The translations under genes were made by a program, and so were the position numbers. Positions 1 to 8,475 of a stretch of DNA of 64,000 bases are shown piece by piece. Source of the stretch: Marivita sp046592965 (lineage in GTDB: Bacteria > Pseudomonadota > Alphaproteobacteria > Rhodobacterales > Rhodobacteraceae); assembly GCF_046592965.1 (NCBI RefSeq), contig NZ_JBISBV010000001.1, positions 558,001-622,000 of the forward strand, in the 5' to 3' direction. Positions within the stretch are counted from its first letter, which is position 1, and each line of letters opens with the position of its first letter. The notes below the pieces were generated by a model. That model saw nothing but the letters and a program-made list of their open reading frames with translations, did not search any database and was not told the origin of the DNA.

Positions 1-681
1 GCCGGTATCGCCAAAGGGTCAGGAATGGTCGCTCCGGACATGGCGACCATGTTGGTCTATATCTTTACCGACGCAAGGATTGCCCAAAGCGATTTGCAGT
101 CGCTGGTGTCACAAATCAACGACAAGACGTTCAATTGCATCACTGTCGACAGCGACACCTCGACATCCGACACCGTTCTGGTCGCGGCAACCGGTGCGTC
201 TGGCGTTGACGTGACGGCTGACACGGTCGCGTTCAAAGAAGCGTTAAGCGACGTCATGCGCGATCTTGCCCATCAAGTCGTGCGCGATGGCGAAGGCGCC
301 ACGAAATTCGTGTCGATCCACGTCAAGGGCGCTTTGAATGACGCCGACGCCAAGACGCACGCCCTGTCGATCGCCAACTCGCCGTTGGTCAAAACCGCCA
401 TTGCGGGCGAAGACCCGAATTGGGGCCGCGTCGTCATGGCGATCGGTAAATCCGGTGCCGCCGCCGACCGAGACAAGCTCGGCATTGCCTTCGGTGATGT
501 GACCGTCGCCAAAGATGGCTGGGTGCATCCCGATTACCGCGAAGAACAAGGCGCAGCGGTGATGAAGGAGCAAGAGATCGAGATGACTGTTGATCTTGGG
601 ATCGGCGAAGGACAAGCCACGGTCTGGACCTGTGACCTGACCCACGGTTACATCACGATCAACGCGGATTACCGGTCCTAG
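1..681 (+). CDS. argJ: Bifunctional ornithine acetyltransferase / N-acetylglutamate synthase ArgJ, C-terminal part
   Basis: ArgJ moves the acetyl group from N-acetylornithine to glutamate in the cyclic arginine pathway and in many bacteria also uses acetyl-CoA. The reading frame is open from base 1, so the start lies upstream of the window. The first codons give the KGSGM.APDMATML signature that surrounds the self-cleavage point; family members are cut between Ala and Thr, and the Thr (codon 46-48) becomes the catalytic N-terminus of the beta chain. Nearly all of what is seen is therefore the beta chain, including EDPNWGRV and the C-terminal THGYITINADYRS, which is typical for the family end. 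mutT follows after 3 bases, suggesting co-transcription. Confidence 0.95.
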   Translation, partial: AGIAKGSGMVAPDMATMLVYIFTDARIAQSDLQSLVSQINDKTFNCITVDSDTSTSDTVLVAATGASGVDVTADTVAFKEALSDVMRDLAHQVVRDGEGATKFVSIHVKGALNDADAKTHALSIANSPLVKTAIAGEDPNWGRVVMAIGKSGAAADRDKLGIAFGDVTVAKDGWVHPDYREEQGAAVMKEQEIEMTVDLGIGEGQATVWTCDLTHGYITINADYRS

Positions 682-684
682 CAG

Positions 685-1083
685 ATGAGCGTTGTTCTGG
701 TCTCCGCAGTGGCTCTGATCGACCCGGACGGGCGGGTTCTTCTGGCGCAACGACCGCAAGGCAAGGCGATGGCTGGCCTTTGGGAGTTCCCCGGCGGCAA
801 AGTAGAAGCCGACGAAACCCCGGAACGCGCCTTGATCCGCGAGTTGCAGGAAGAACTCGGGATCGACACATGGGAGAGCTGTCTTGCACCGTTGACCTTT
901 GCGTCGCATGCGTATGACAGCTTTCACCTGTTGATGCCACTGTTCGCCTGCCGAAAGTGGCAGGGAACACCGCAATCAAAGGAAGGTCAGGCGCTGAAAT
1001 GGGTGCGGGTCAATCAACTCAAGGAATATCCCATGCCGCCCGCGGACATTCCGCTGATTCCCATCCTGCGAGACTGGCTGTAA
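685..1083 (+). CDS. mutT: MutT-type Nudix hydrolase (8-oxo-dGTP diphosphatase)
   Basis: This 132-residue protein is the size of classical MutT, which removes oxidised guanine nucleotides from the precursor pool. A complete Nudix box lies at residues 38-60: Gly38, Glu44, then Arg52-Glu53, Glu56-Glu57 and Gly59, matching GX5EX7REUXEEXGU exactly, preceded by the GLWEFPGG strand-loop usual for MutT. The start ATG is 3 bases after the argJ stop and no strong ribosome binding site is visible, so translation may be coupled to argJ. The 8-oxo-dGTP specificity is inferred from the family; other Nudix substrates cannot be excluded from sequence alone. Confidence 0.9.
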   Translation: MSVVLVSAVALIDPDGRVLLAQRPQGKAMAGLWEFPGGKVEADETPERALIRELQEELGIDTWESCLAPLTFASHAYDSFHLLMPLFACRKWQGTPQSKEGQALKWVRVNQLKEYPMPPADIPLIPILRDWL

Positions 1084-1176
1084 CGCAACGGCCAAGGCGA
1101 CACGTGAGGCTTTGTTCTGGCCAAGGACGAACCCAGGTATTATCTCGAAGCTGTCAGACCTATGGGGAGATTTGAC

Positions 1177-1311
1177 ATGTTGAAAACAATCACTGTCGGA
1201 AGCTGCATGTCCGTTCAGGGGACTCTTGAGGCAACCTTGCCTGACGGGCGTATATCAATTCGAGTTGGAAACCGCATTTTCGTAGGCCCGCCGGTTCTTA
1301 AGGCGGCCTGA
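1177..1311 (+). CDS. Small 44-residue protein of unknown function
   Basis: A short reading frame begins at ATG 1177 with a good ribosome binding site (GGGGAG, 1164-1169) and ends at TGA 1311, immediately before a strong hairpin terminator. The product starts MLKTITVGSCMSVQG and contains a likely beta-hairpin (DGRISIRVGNRIFVG), so it could be a small beta-rich fold. It has one Cys and no signal peptide or membrane segment. I do not recognise a named family. The ribosome binding site and the tight terminator argue that it is expressed. It lies 93 bases after mutT and points toward the infB terminator. Confidence 0.6.
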   Translation: MLKTITVGSCMSVQGTLEATLPDGRISIRVGNRIFVGPPVLKAA

Positions 1312-1314
1312 TAC

Positions 1315-1350
1315 AAAAAAAAGGGGCAACGCCAGCGCTGCCCCTTTTTT
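1315..1350. terminator. Bidirectional intrinsic terminator between the 44-residue ORF and infB
   Basis: A GC hairpin (GGGGCA at 1323-1328 pairing with TGCCCC at 1339-1344) has eight A on its left (1315-1322) and six T on its right (1345-1350). It therefore reads as hairpin plus U-run on both strands, and would end the plus-strand 44-residue gene and the minus-strand rimP-nusA-ylxR-infB transcript. Confidence 0.85.
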
Positions 1351-1372
1351 CATGCTTGTTTGCAGTCAGGTA

Positions 1373-3859
1373 TCAGTCGAGCGCGCGCTCGACCTCTTCC
1401 CGCTCGAAAATCTCGATCACATCGTTCGGACGCACATCCTCGTAATTCTCGAACGCCATACCGCATTCCTGACCCGATTGAACCTCGGGCACTTCGTCCT
1501 TGAAGCGCTTCAGCGTCTTGAGCGTGCCCTCGTGGATCACCACGTTGTCACGCAACAAGCGAACACCGGCGCTGCGACGTGCGACACCTTCGGTGACTAG
1601 ACAACCGGCGACCTTGCCGACGTTGGACACCTTGAAGACCTCTTTGACTTGCGCGTAGCCGATGAAGGTCTCTTTGATCTCGGCACTGAGCAGGCCGGAA
1701 GCCGCCGCTTTCACATCGTCCACGAGATCGTAGATGATGCTGTAATAGCGAATCTCGACGCCCTTCTGGTTCGCCGTGTTGCGCGCCGAGGCGTTGGCCC
1801 GCACGTTGAACCCGATGACAGGTGCGCCTGAAGCTTCGGCCAGTCCGATATCCGTCTCGGTGATCGCGCCGACACCGGAATGCAGGACCCGCACGCGCAC
1901 TTCGTCGTTGCCGATCTTCTCCATCGCCTGAACGATCGCTTCGGCAGAGCCTTGCACGTCCGCTTTGACGAGGATCGGAAGCTCGGAGACGGTTTCGTCG
2001 TCCTTGGCCTTCTGCATCAACTGTTCCAGCGTGGTCGCTGCACCAGCCGCCGCGCGCTTTTCCTTGGCGACGTTGGCACGGTACTCCGCGATTTCGCGCG
2101 CCTGAGCCTCGGTCTCGGTGACGTTGAGAACGTCACCCGCCTCGGGCGTGCCATTCAAGCCAAGCACCTCGACAGGCACCGACGGTCCGGCCTCTTTCAC
2201 GCGCTCGCCCTGATCGTTGATGAGAGCTCGCACCTTGCCGTACTGTTCGCCGACGACAAAGATATCTCCCTGACGCAGTGTTCCGTTCTGAACCAGAACG
2301 GTCGCAACAGGTCCACGGCCCACGTCAAGTTGTGCTTCGATCACCGCACCCTGTGCGGCGCGATCGGGGTTCGCCTTAAGTTCAAGGATCTCTGCCTGAA
2401 GCGCGATGGCTTCCAGCAGTTCGGGCAAACCCTGGCCCGAGATCGCCGAGACTTCGACATCCTGCACGTCACCCGACATCTGCTCGACCACAACTTCGTG
2501 TTGCAACAGGTCGGTGCGCACCTTGGTCGGGTTCGCGGCTGGTTTGTCGATCTTGTTGATCGCCACGATCATCGGCACTTTCGCCGCCTTGGCGTGATTG
2601 ATCGCCTCCACCGTCTGCGGCATCACCGCGTCGTCGGCAGCAACCACCAGCACCACGATATCCGTCACTTGCGCACCGCGCGAGCGCATCGACGTGAACG
2701 CCGCGTGACCCGGAGTGTCGAGGAACGTCAACAGCGCGCCGTCCTTCGTCTTGACCTGATAGGCACCGATATGCTGCGTGATTCCGCCGGCTTCGGCTGA
2801 GGTCACATTGGCATCGCGGATCGCGTCAAGAAGCGAGGTCTTGCCGTGATCGACGTGGCCCATGATCGTGATCACAGGCGCGCGGGGCTTCAGATCGTCT
2901 TCTGCGTCCACGACCTCGTTGATGACATCTTCAACGTCGGAATCCGAAACGCGGGTCACCTTATGACCGAATTCCTCGATGATGAGCTCGGCGGTATCCG
3001 CGTCGATCGACTCGTTCTGAGTCGCCATGATGCCGCTGTTCATCAGCGATTTGATCACGTCACCCACGCGCTCGGCCATACGGTTGGCAAGCTCGGCCAC
3101 GCTGATCGCCTCGGGCAGTTTGACGTCCCGCACGATCTTTTCGCGCGGCTGGCTGCCGCCCATTGCCTTTTGACGCGCGCGCTCTTGCTTGCGCTTCATC
3201 GCGGCCATGGACTTCTGACGGCCACCGCCGCCACCCAACGCCTGGTTCAGTGTCAGCTTGCCCGAGCGGCGACCGCCGCCATCGTCCGCCTTGCGGCGTC
3301 CGCCACCATCGCGCTCGCGATCGGTCTTGCGCGGCGCGGCTTGCGACGGCTTCGGGCCGCCGGAAGGCTGACGCGCGGCTGGCGCTTCGACCGGAGCTGC
3401 GGCGGCCTGCTTGGCCGCGTCCGCGGCTTCCTGTGCCTTGCGCTCTTCGTCTTCGGCCTTCTTGCGCGCACGCTCTTCGGCCTCGCGCTGTTCGCGGTCC
3501 TTGGCTTCCTTCTCGGCACGCATCCGGTCACGCTCTTCAGCGCGGGCTTTCTCTTCGGCTTCGCGTTGAGCGGCTTCTTCGCTCTCGCGCGCCTTGGCTG
3601 CCTGTAGCGCCTTCAGACGGCGCTCCATCTCTGCGTCTGAAATACCCGCCGGGCGTTTGCTGCCAGCCGCGGCGACGGCGGCACTTGCCGACCCGCCCGA
3701 TGCTGGTTTTGACGCACCCGTTTTGGGCACCACAACGCGCTTGCGCTTGGTCTCTACCACAACGTTTTTGGTGCGTCCGTGGCTGAAGCTCTGCTTCACG
3801 TTCCCGGAACGGGGACCGCCGCGCAAACCCAACGTCTTTTTGCCGTCGTTATCGCTCAT
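1373..3859 (-). CDS. infB: Translation initiation factor IF-2
   Basis: IF-2 is the GTPase that brings fMet-tRNA to the 30S subunit and promotes 50S joining. The 828-residue protein has the expected parts: an N-terminal IF2-associated region, a long Lys/Glu/Arg/Ala-rich linker (about 75-155) with glycine-arginine-rich stretches (about 184-213), a second IF2 N-domain (about 245-300), the GTPase with G1 GHVDHGKT at 334-341, the G3 motif DTPGH at 381-385 and the NKID G4 motif, then domains II-IV. The start ATG overlaps the ylxR stop as ATGA, indicating translational coupling. It is the last gene of the minus-strand operon and is followed by the bidirectional terminator. Confidence 0.98.
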   Translation of the reverse strand: MSDNDGKKTLGLRGGPRSGNVKQSFSHGRTKNVVVETKRKRVVVPKTGASKPASGGSASAAVAAAGSKRPAGISDAEMERRLKALQAAKARESEEAAQREAEEKARAEERDRMRAEKEAKDREQREAEERARKKAEDEERKAQEAADAAKQAAAAPVEAPAARQPSGGPKPSQAAPRKTDRERDGGGRRKADDGGGRRSGKLTLNQALGGGGGRQKSMAAMKRKQERARQKAMGGSQPREKIVRDVKLPEAISVAELANRMAERVGDVIKSLMNSGIMATQNESIDADTAELIIEEFGHKVTRVSDSDVEDVINEVVDAEDDLKPRAPVITIMGHVDHGKTSLLDAIRDANVTSAEAGGITQHIGAYQVKTKDGALLTFLDTPGHAAFTSMRSRGAQVTDIVVLVVAADDAVMPQTVEAINHAKAAKVPMIVAINKIDKPAANPTKVRTDLLQHEVVVEQMSGDVQDVEVSAISGQGLPELLEAIALQAEILELKANPDRAAQGAVIEAQLDVGRGPVATVLVQNGTLRQGDIFVVGEQYGKVRALINDQGERVKEAGPSVPVEVLGLNGTPEAGDVLNVTETEAQAREIAEYRANVAKEKRAAAGAATTLEQLMQKAKDDETVSELPILVKADVQGSAEAIVQAMEKIGNDEVRVRVLHSGVGAITETDIGLAEASGAPVIGFNVRANASARNTANQKGVEIRYYSIIYDLVDDVKAAASGLLSAEIKETFIGYAQVKEVFKVSNVGKVAGCLVTEGVARRSAGVRLLRDNVVIHEGTLKTLKRFKDEVPEVQSGQECGMAFENYEDVRPNDVIEIFEREEVERALD

Positions 3860-4503
3860 TTAGCTCTATTTTCCTTCCCAGCGACCCCTGCCGCTGTCTT
3901 TGCATCAGACGTTCCGATGCGAAAGCCCTTCAATCTTTGGGCCTCCTCTACAACACGTTGCGTGAGTCCACCAGCACCAAGCGCCGCGTGTATCACAGTT
4001 TGTCGCCCGAAGGCCATTCCAAGCTCATCCGCCGTCAGCCAGCCTATGTAATGGCCAAAATGCGGTGTGCTTAGTTTCGATTTGCCGCGGCTGGAGCCAT
4101 CTTCGGCCTGCAAGAGCACTTCGGCAGTTTCCTTGGACAGTTCGCCTTTGACTTTTTCGTAGCCAGAGACAGCAAGTCCCGATTTACGGCTCAAACTTAT
4201 CAGGTCAACAACCCGACGTGCAAGCTGCTGCTCTATCGTCTCCACAAGATCGGAGGACACACGCAATTCGGTGCGCGCCGCACGATGAAACATGTTCTTT
4301 TTTACAGCCGTTTCAAGAGCTGCGCGGGTTGCGGAAACCCAAATTCCCCGACCAGGCAGTTTACCGGCCAGATCGGGGCAGAGAACATTGTCAGGTCCGA
4401 CCACAAAGCGGATCATCTCGGATTTCGGGCGCACCTCTCCGGTCGCAATGCACTTGCGCTCCGGGCCGCTTTCCCTGTCCTTGTTTTTTCCGCCGCGTGT
4501 CAT
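3856..4503 (-). CDS. YlxR/DUF448 RNA-binding protein with L7Ae-like C-terminal domain
   Basis: The 215-residue protein has an N-terminal YlxR (DUF448) domain, seen as RKCIATGEVRPKSEMIRF and the PGRGIWV turn (about residues 16-75), followed by a domain resembling L7Ae/L30e RNA-binding proteins (LISLSRKSGLAVSGYEKV). This two-domain form is usual in alphaproteobacteria, where the gene sits between nusA and infB. YlxR proteins are thought to bind RNA and to act in translation or as regulators; the exact role is not settled. It follows nusA by 34 bases and its stop overlaps the infB start by four bases. Confidence 0.9.
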   Translation of the reverse strand: MTRGGKNKDRESGPERKCIATGEVRPKSEMIRFVVGPDNVLCPDLAGKLPGRGIWVSATRAALETAVKKNMFHRAARTELRVSSDLVETIEQQLARRVVDLISLSRKSGLAVSGYEKVKGELSKETAEVLLQAEDGSSRGKSKLSTPHFGHYIGWLTADELGMAFGRQTVIHAALGAGGLTQRVVEEAQRLKGFRIGTSDAKTAAGVAGKENRAK

Positions 4504-4537
4504 GCGTGTGGTCGTCCTCGTTCAAAAGAAGCGCGGA

Positions 4538-6232
4538 TCAGGCTTGTTCATCCGCGCTGTCCAGCTCGTCAATCTCTTCGTCGTCGTCTTCGGTGTCGTC
4601 CTCGAGTTCTGTCGGATCGACCCAACCCAGAAGAACACGGGCGGTCATCACCAGATGTTGCGCCTCTTCCAACGACATATCGAACGGCTCGAGCAAACCG
4701 TCGTCCTTGATGCGCTCACCGTTCTCGGTGGTCCAGCCGCCCGCCAGCTCCCAATCAGCGCAGGTGGCGAAATCTTCAAGCGTCTTCACACCATCTTTTG
4801 CCAGCGCTTCGACCATTTGCGGCGTCAGCCCATTAAAGTCGATCAGGCTATCCTCGGCGCCAAGCTCGCGCGCGGTTTCCAGCGCCTTTCGGGCCTGTGC
4901 CTCAAGATGTTCCTTGGCGCGGGTCTGAAGTTCGGCGGCGGTATCTTCGTCAACACCGTCGATCACCAGCAGTTCGTCAACCTCGACATAGGCCACCTCT
5001 TCGAGATTGGTGAAGCCTTCGGCGACCAGCAACTGCGCAAAGAACTCGTCGAGATCGAGCGTATCCATAAAGAGCTGCGTGCGCTCTTCGAATTCCTTTT
5101 GACGACGCGCCGATTCTTCTTCCTCGGTCATGATGTCGATATCAAGACCGGTCAACTGCGATGCGAGACGCACGTTTTGACCGCGACGGCCGATGGCAAG
5201 GCTCAGCTGTTCGTCCGGAACCACAACCTCGATCCGCTCGGCGTCCTCATCAAGAACGACCTTGCTGACTTCTGCGGGCTGCAACGCGTTCACAAGGAAG
5301 GTCGGAACGTCTTCGTTCCACGGGATGATGTCGATCTTCTCGCCCTGAAGCTCGTTCACCACGGCCTGAACCCGGCTGCCGCGCATACCGACGCAGGCGC
5401 CGACAGGATCAATCGAGCCGTCATAGGAAATCACCGCGATCTTGGCGCGCGATCCCGGATCACGGGCAACTGCCTTGATCTCGATGATGCCGTCATAGAT
5501 TTCAGGCACTTCCATCTTGAAGAGCTCGGCCATGAATTCAGGCGCAGTGCGCGACAGGAAGATCTGCGGCCCACGCGTCTCGCGGCGCACATCCTTGATG
5601 TAGCAACGGATACGGTCGCCATTGCGATAGCTTTCGCGGCCGATCTTTTCGTTGCGGCGCAGGATGCCTTCGCCCCGGCCCACATCGACGATGACGTTGC
5701 CGTATTCCTCGCGCTTGACCACGCCGTTGATGATCGTGCCAGCACGATCCTGGAATTCCTCGAACTGACGGTCGCGTTCCGCTTCGCGCACTTTTTGCAG
5801 GATCACCTGCTTGGCAGATTGTGCGGCGATGCGGCCCATCTCGACCGGCGGCACTTCCTCGACAAAGGTATCCCCAACCTGCGCCGCCCCGGAGAATTCG
5901 GTGATCGGCGCGCCATCGCGCAGCCAGACCGCGTTCTGGGTCGGTTTGGGAGCAAGGAAATAGGGCTTGGCGCTCTCGGAGGTGAATTCGGCCTGATAGT
6001 TCTCAAGCTCTTCATCCTCGACCACGGTGCGCACGCGGGTGAATGTCGCGCGGCCTGTCTTGCGGTCAATCGACACGCGGATGTCCATTTCGGACCCGTA
6101 GCGCGACTTCGCGGCGCGGGCGAGGCTTTCTTCCATTGCCTCGACGACCAGACCGGGGTCGATCATCTTTTCGCGCGCCACCGCTTCTGCGGTCTGCAAC
6201 AGTTCCAACTGGTTGGCGGAGGTGATTGCCAT
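4538..6232 (-). CDS. nusA: Transcription termination/antitermination protein NusA
   Basis: NusA binds RNA polymerase and nascent RNA to control pausing, termination and antitermination. The 564-residue protein shows an N-terminal polymerase-binding domain (about 1-160), an S1 domain (about 165-228, GVVKREEYGNVIVDVG), a KH1 motif (GACVGMRGSRV, about 278-288) and a KH2 motif (AIGRRGQNVRLA), then two C-terminal acidic-repeat-like helical modules and a very acidic tail rich in Asp/Glu. Having such C-terminal repeats is common in proteobacteria. The start is five bases after the rimP stop. Its own leader carries a terminator-like hairpin (see 6830-6853), which raises the possibility of self-regulation. 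Confidence 0.97.
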   Translation of the reverse strand: MAITSANQLELLQTAEAVAREKMIDPGLVVEAMEESLARAAKSRYGSEMDIRVSIDRKTGRATFTRVRTVVEDEELENYQAEFTSESAKPYFLAPKPTQNAVWLRDGAPITEFSGAAQVGDTFVEEVPPVEMGRIAAQSAKQVILQKVREAERDRQFEEFQDRAGTIINGVVKREEYGNVIVDVGRGEGILRRNEKIGRESYRNGDRIRCYIKDVRRETRGPQIFLSRTAPEFMAELFKMEVPEIYDGIIEIKAVARDPGSRAKIAVISYDGSIDPVGACVGMRGSRVQAVVNELQGEKIDIIPWNEDVPTFLVNALQPAEVSKVVLDEDAERIEVVVPDEQLSLAIGRRGQNVRLASQLTGLDIDIMTEEEESARRQKEFEERTQLFMDTLDLDEFFAQLLVAEGFTNLEEVAYVEVDELLVIDGVDEDTAAELQTRAKEHLEAQARKALETARELGAEDSLIDFNGLTPQMVEALAKDGVKTLEDFATCADWELAGGWTTENGERIKDDGLLEPFDMSLEEAQHLVMTARVLLGWVDPTELEDDTEDDDEEIDELDSADEQA

Positions 6233-6237
6233 CGGTG

Positions 6238-6807
6238 TTACTCCTCTTCGGGCCCTTCGGCCTCGATCACGTCGTCAAAATTTTTCTCGTCGAAGCCTTG
6301 AGCCTTACGCGCCTTCAGCATTTCCTTGATCAGCTCGTCGGTCAGAACCAGCTTGGCATCGTCCAGCCATTCAAATTTAAGGCCGACAGTGCCTTCCTCG
6401 ATGTTGATCAGAACCTCATCGCCTTCGACCCCGGCAAGAACACCCTTGAAGCGCTTGCGCCCCTCGATCAATTCAGAGGTCTCGATCTTGGCCTCGTACC
6501 CCTCGAACGTCTCGAAATCCTTGAGGCGGGTCAGAGGCCGGTCGATTCCAGGTGATGAGACTTCAAGCGTATAGGTGTCGAGGATCGGATCTTCGACATC
6601 CAGCGTTGCGCTCACCGCCGTGCTGATGGCGGCGCATTCATCCACCTCGATCCCGCCTTCGGGCCGTTCGGCCATGATTTGAAGCGTCGCGATCTTGCCG
6701 CCCATCAGACGAATGCGCACAAGTTCGAACCCCATATCTTCGATGACAGGGGTCACGATCTCGGCCAATCGGCGGTCTATCGCGGCTTTTGCGATCAAGT
6801 CAGACAT
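6238..6807 (-). CDS. rimP: Ribosome maturation factor RimP
   Basis: RimP assists 30S subunit maturation. The 189-residue product starting MSDLIAKAA is a normal family length and contains the characteristic LEVSSPGIDRPL motif near residue 90. A longer open frame runs upstream to 6975, but the family begins close to this ATG, and the extension would run through the leader hairpins and into znuB, so I place the start at 6807. A GGAG motif lies about 12 bases upstream. The C-terminus is acidic (EGPEEE) and slightly longer than in E. coli. It is the first gene of the operon. Confidence 0.95.
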   Translation of the reverse strand: MSDLIAKAAIDRRLAEIVTPVIEDMGFELVRIRLMGGKIATLQIMAERPEGGIEVDECAAISTAVSATLDVEDPILDTYTLEVSSPGIDRPLTRLKDFETFEGYEAKIETSELIEGRKRFKGVLAGVEGDEVLINIEEGTVGLKFEWLDDAKLVLTDELIKEMLKARKAQGFDEKNFDDVIEAEGPEEE

Positions 6808-6829
6808 TGTCGTGCAGGTCTCCAAACAC

Positions 6830-6853
6830 AAAAAAACGGGCGCGCGGCCCGTT
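6830..6853 (-). terminator. Intrinsic terminator 3' of znuB and inside the rimP leader
   Basis: On the minus strand AACGGGC (6853-6847) pairs with GCCCGTT (6841-6835) around a five-base loop and is followed directly by seven T (6836-6830). The hairpin stands 88 bases after the znuB stop and 23 bases before the rimP start. It can serve as the zur-znuC-znuB terminator. It also lies downstream of the candidate rimP promoter, so it could act as an attenuator for the nusA operon. Confidence 0.75.
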
Positions 6854-6859
6854 ACAAGT

Positions 6860-6879
6860 TTCGGTGGGTGCCGACCGAA
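6860..6879 (-). other. Second small hairpin in the rimP leader
   Basis: TTCGGT (6860-6865) and ACCGAA (6874-6879) form a six-base-pair stem with an eight-base loop just 5' of the leader terminator on the minus strand. Its arm lies close enough to the terminator stem to influence folding, but I see no clear mutually exclusive pairing. It may simply be part of the leader structure. Confidence 0.4.
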
Positions 6880-6902
6880 GCCAACACGCCGCTGTTGATG
6901 TG

Positions 6903-6931
6903 CATATACGAACCGTTGCCCGAGTCTGCAA
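6903..6931 (-). promoter_or_regulatory. Candidate sigma-70 promoter of rimP-nusA-ylxR-infB
   Basis: On the minus strand TTGCAG (6931-6926) and TATATG (6908-6903) are separated by 17 bases, a good fit to the housekeeping -35/-10 pattern. The site starts 10 bases after the znuB stop. A transcript from it would begin near 6896 and have a leader of about 90 bases containing both hairpins described at 6830-6879. Confidence 0.5.
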
Positions 6932-6940
6932 GGGCTTTTG

Positions 6941-7747
6941 TCAGTTGCCCTGCCGAGCGCGCACCAAAAGCCCAAGACTGTTGCAGATGATGAAGATCGC
7001 GGCGGCTACGCTGACGATGGTCGGGCCGGTCGGCGTGTCGTAGAACCAAGACACCGCCAATCCGCCCAATGCCGATGTCGCGCCGATGATCCCTGACAGA
7101 AGCACCATCTGCTCGGGCGTCTTGGCAAAGACGCGCGCCGCCGCGGGGGGCACGATCAGCATCGCTCCGATCAGCAACACGCCCACCACCTTGATGGACA
7201 CCGCGACGACCACCGCGAGCGTCACCGTCAGGATCAATTTTTCGCGCGCCGGGTCGATCCCCGATGCCCGCGCCAGATCCTCGTTCAGCGTGGCCGTCAG
7301 CAATGCGGACCATCGCCACGCCAACAGCGCGACAACCGCCAGAGCGCCGGCCCAGATGATCGCCAGATCCCATCGGCTGACCGCCAGGATGTCGCCAAAC
7401 AGAAACGCCATGAGATCAATCCGCACCCCGTCAAGAAACGACACCGCAACGATCCCAAGCGCCAACGCGCTATGGGCGAGAACGCCCAGCACCGTGTCGA
7501 CGGCGACGTTGCGCGCCGAGAGCGACGTGACCAACGATGCCATCGCCAGAGCCACCAACAGAGCGCCAAGAAAAACCGGCAGATCGAACGACACCGCCAA
7601 GGCGACCCCCAAAATCGCGGCGTGGGCGGTGGCATCGCCGAAATAGGCCATGCGCCGCCAGACGACGAAACACCCCAGGGGTGCTGCGGCCAAGGCAACA
7701 CCAACACCGGCCAAACCGGCCCGCCACAGGAAGCTGTCGAGACTCAT
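6941..7747 (-). CDS. znuB: Zinc ABC transporter permease ZnuB
   Basis: This is the membrane subunit of a high-affinity zinc importer of the ABC-3 family. The 268-residue protein is highly hydrophobic with about eight predicted membrane helices and the family landmark region GDATAHAAILGVALA near residue 37. The start ATG overlaps the znuC stop as ATGA. Together with the ATPase, the Fur-type regulator and the His-rich binding protein next door, the context points to zinc rather than manganese or iron. Confidence 0.93.
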   Translation of the reverse strand: MSLDSFLWRAGLAGVGVALAAAPLGCFVVWRRMAYFGDATAHAAILGVALAVSFDLPVFLGALLVALAMASLVTSLSARNVAVDTVLGVLAHSALALGIVAVSFLDGVRIDLMAFLFGDILAVSRWDLAIIWAGALAVVALLAWRWSALLTATLNEDLARASGIDPAREKLILTVTLAVVVAVSIKVVGVLLIGAMLIVPPAAARVFAKTPEQMVLLSGIIGATSALGGLAVSWFYDTPTGPTIVSVAAAIFIICNSLGLLVRARQGN

Positions 7748-8475
7748 TCCGCCGCCTCATGCGCGTGATCGTGGCTGTGATTGTGCTCGTGACGATATAG
7801 GGCCAAAGCGCCTTGCGTGCCTGTCCCGAACAACGCGCGATACTCCGGTGCGCTTGCCACATGCTCGGGCGCGCCTTCGCAACAGACATGGCCGTTAAGA
7901 CAAATCACGCGATCCGACGCGGCCATGACGACGTGCAATTCGTGGCTCACCATCAAGACGCCGCAGCCCATGTCCGCACGGATTTCTTCGATCAAGCGGT
8001 AGAACGCCGCGGATCCTGCCTGATCCAGGCCTTGCGTGGCTTCGTCCAGAACCAGCAATTGCGGATCGTTCAGAATTGCCCGCGCCAGCAGAACGCGCTG
8101 CATCTGGCCGCCCGACAGATCCGACAATTGCCGATCAGCCAGAGCGGCAACGCCCGTGCGATCCAGCGCGTCAAGCGACTGTGCGCGCGGAACTGGCGTC
8201 GGCAGGCTGAGAAACCGCAAGACGGGTAGGGGCAGCGTCGGGTCGATGTGCAGCTTTTGCGGCACATAGCCGACCCGCAGACCTTCAGTCCTGTCCACAT
8301 GTCCTCTCGTTGGCTCGATCGCGCCCAGCAGAGTTTTCAGCAACGTGGATTTGCCCGACCCGTTCGGCCCGACGATGGTGACGATCTCTCCGGCATCAAT
8401 CGAAAGGGTCACGTTCGACAGGATCGTCGCGCCGCCAAGGCGGACGCTGACGCCATGCGCGTCAATCAGGCTCAT
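7744..8475 (-). CDS. znuC: Zinc ABC transporter ATP-binding protein ZnuC, with His-rich C-terminal tail
   Basis: The 243-residue ATPase powers ZnuB. Walker A is GPNGSGKS (about 36-43), the signature is LSGGQMQR, and Walker B is LLVLDE. I start it at ATG 8475 because that ATG overlaps the zur stop as ATGA and gives the usual N-terminus; an in-frame ATG ten codons upstream lies within zur. The last residues form a histidine-rich tail (RHEHNHSHDHAHEAAE, six His in alternation) that could bind zinc in the cytoplasm; this is visible in sequence but its role is inference. Confidence 0.94.
   Translation of the reverse strand: MSLIDAHGVSVRLGGATILSNVTLSIDAGEIVTIVGPNGSGKSTLLKTLLGAIEPTRGHVDRTEGLRVGYVPQKLHIDPTLPLPVLRFLSLPTPVPRAQSLDALDRTGVAALADRQLSDLSGGQMQRVLLARAILNDPQLLVLDEATQGLDQAGSAAFYRLIEEIRADMGCGVLMVSHELHVVMAASDRVICLNGHVCCEGAPEHVASAPEYRALFGTGTQGALALYRHEHNHSHDHAHEAAE

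Noticed and set aside
4292..6301. A 669-codon plus-strand open frame across nusA and rimP
   Set aside because: It is antisense to nusA, whose domains are clear on the minus strand. High GC with few stop codons makes such long antisense frames common.
6808..6940. A tRNA gene in the rimP leader, as metY in E. coli
   Set aside because: The region has short hairpins but no cloverleaf, no GGTTCRA T-loop with matching acceptor stem and no CCA end.
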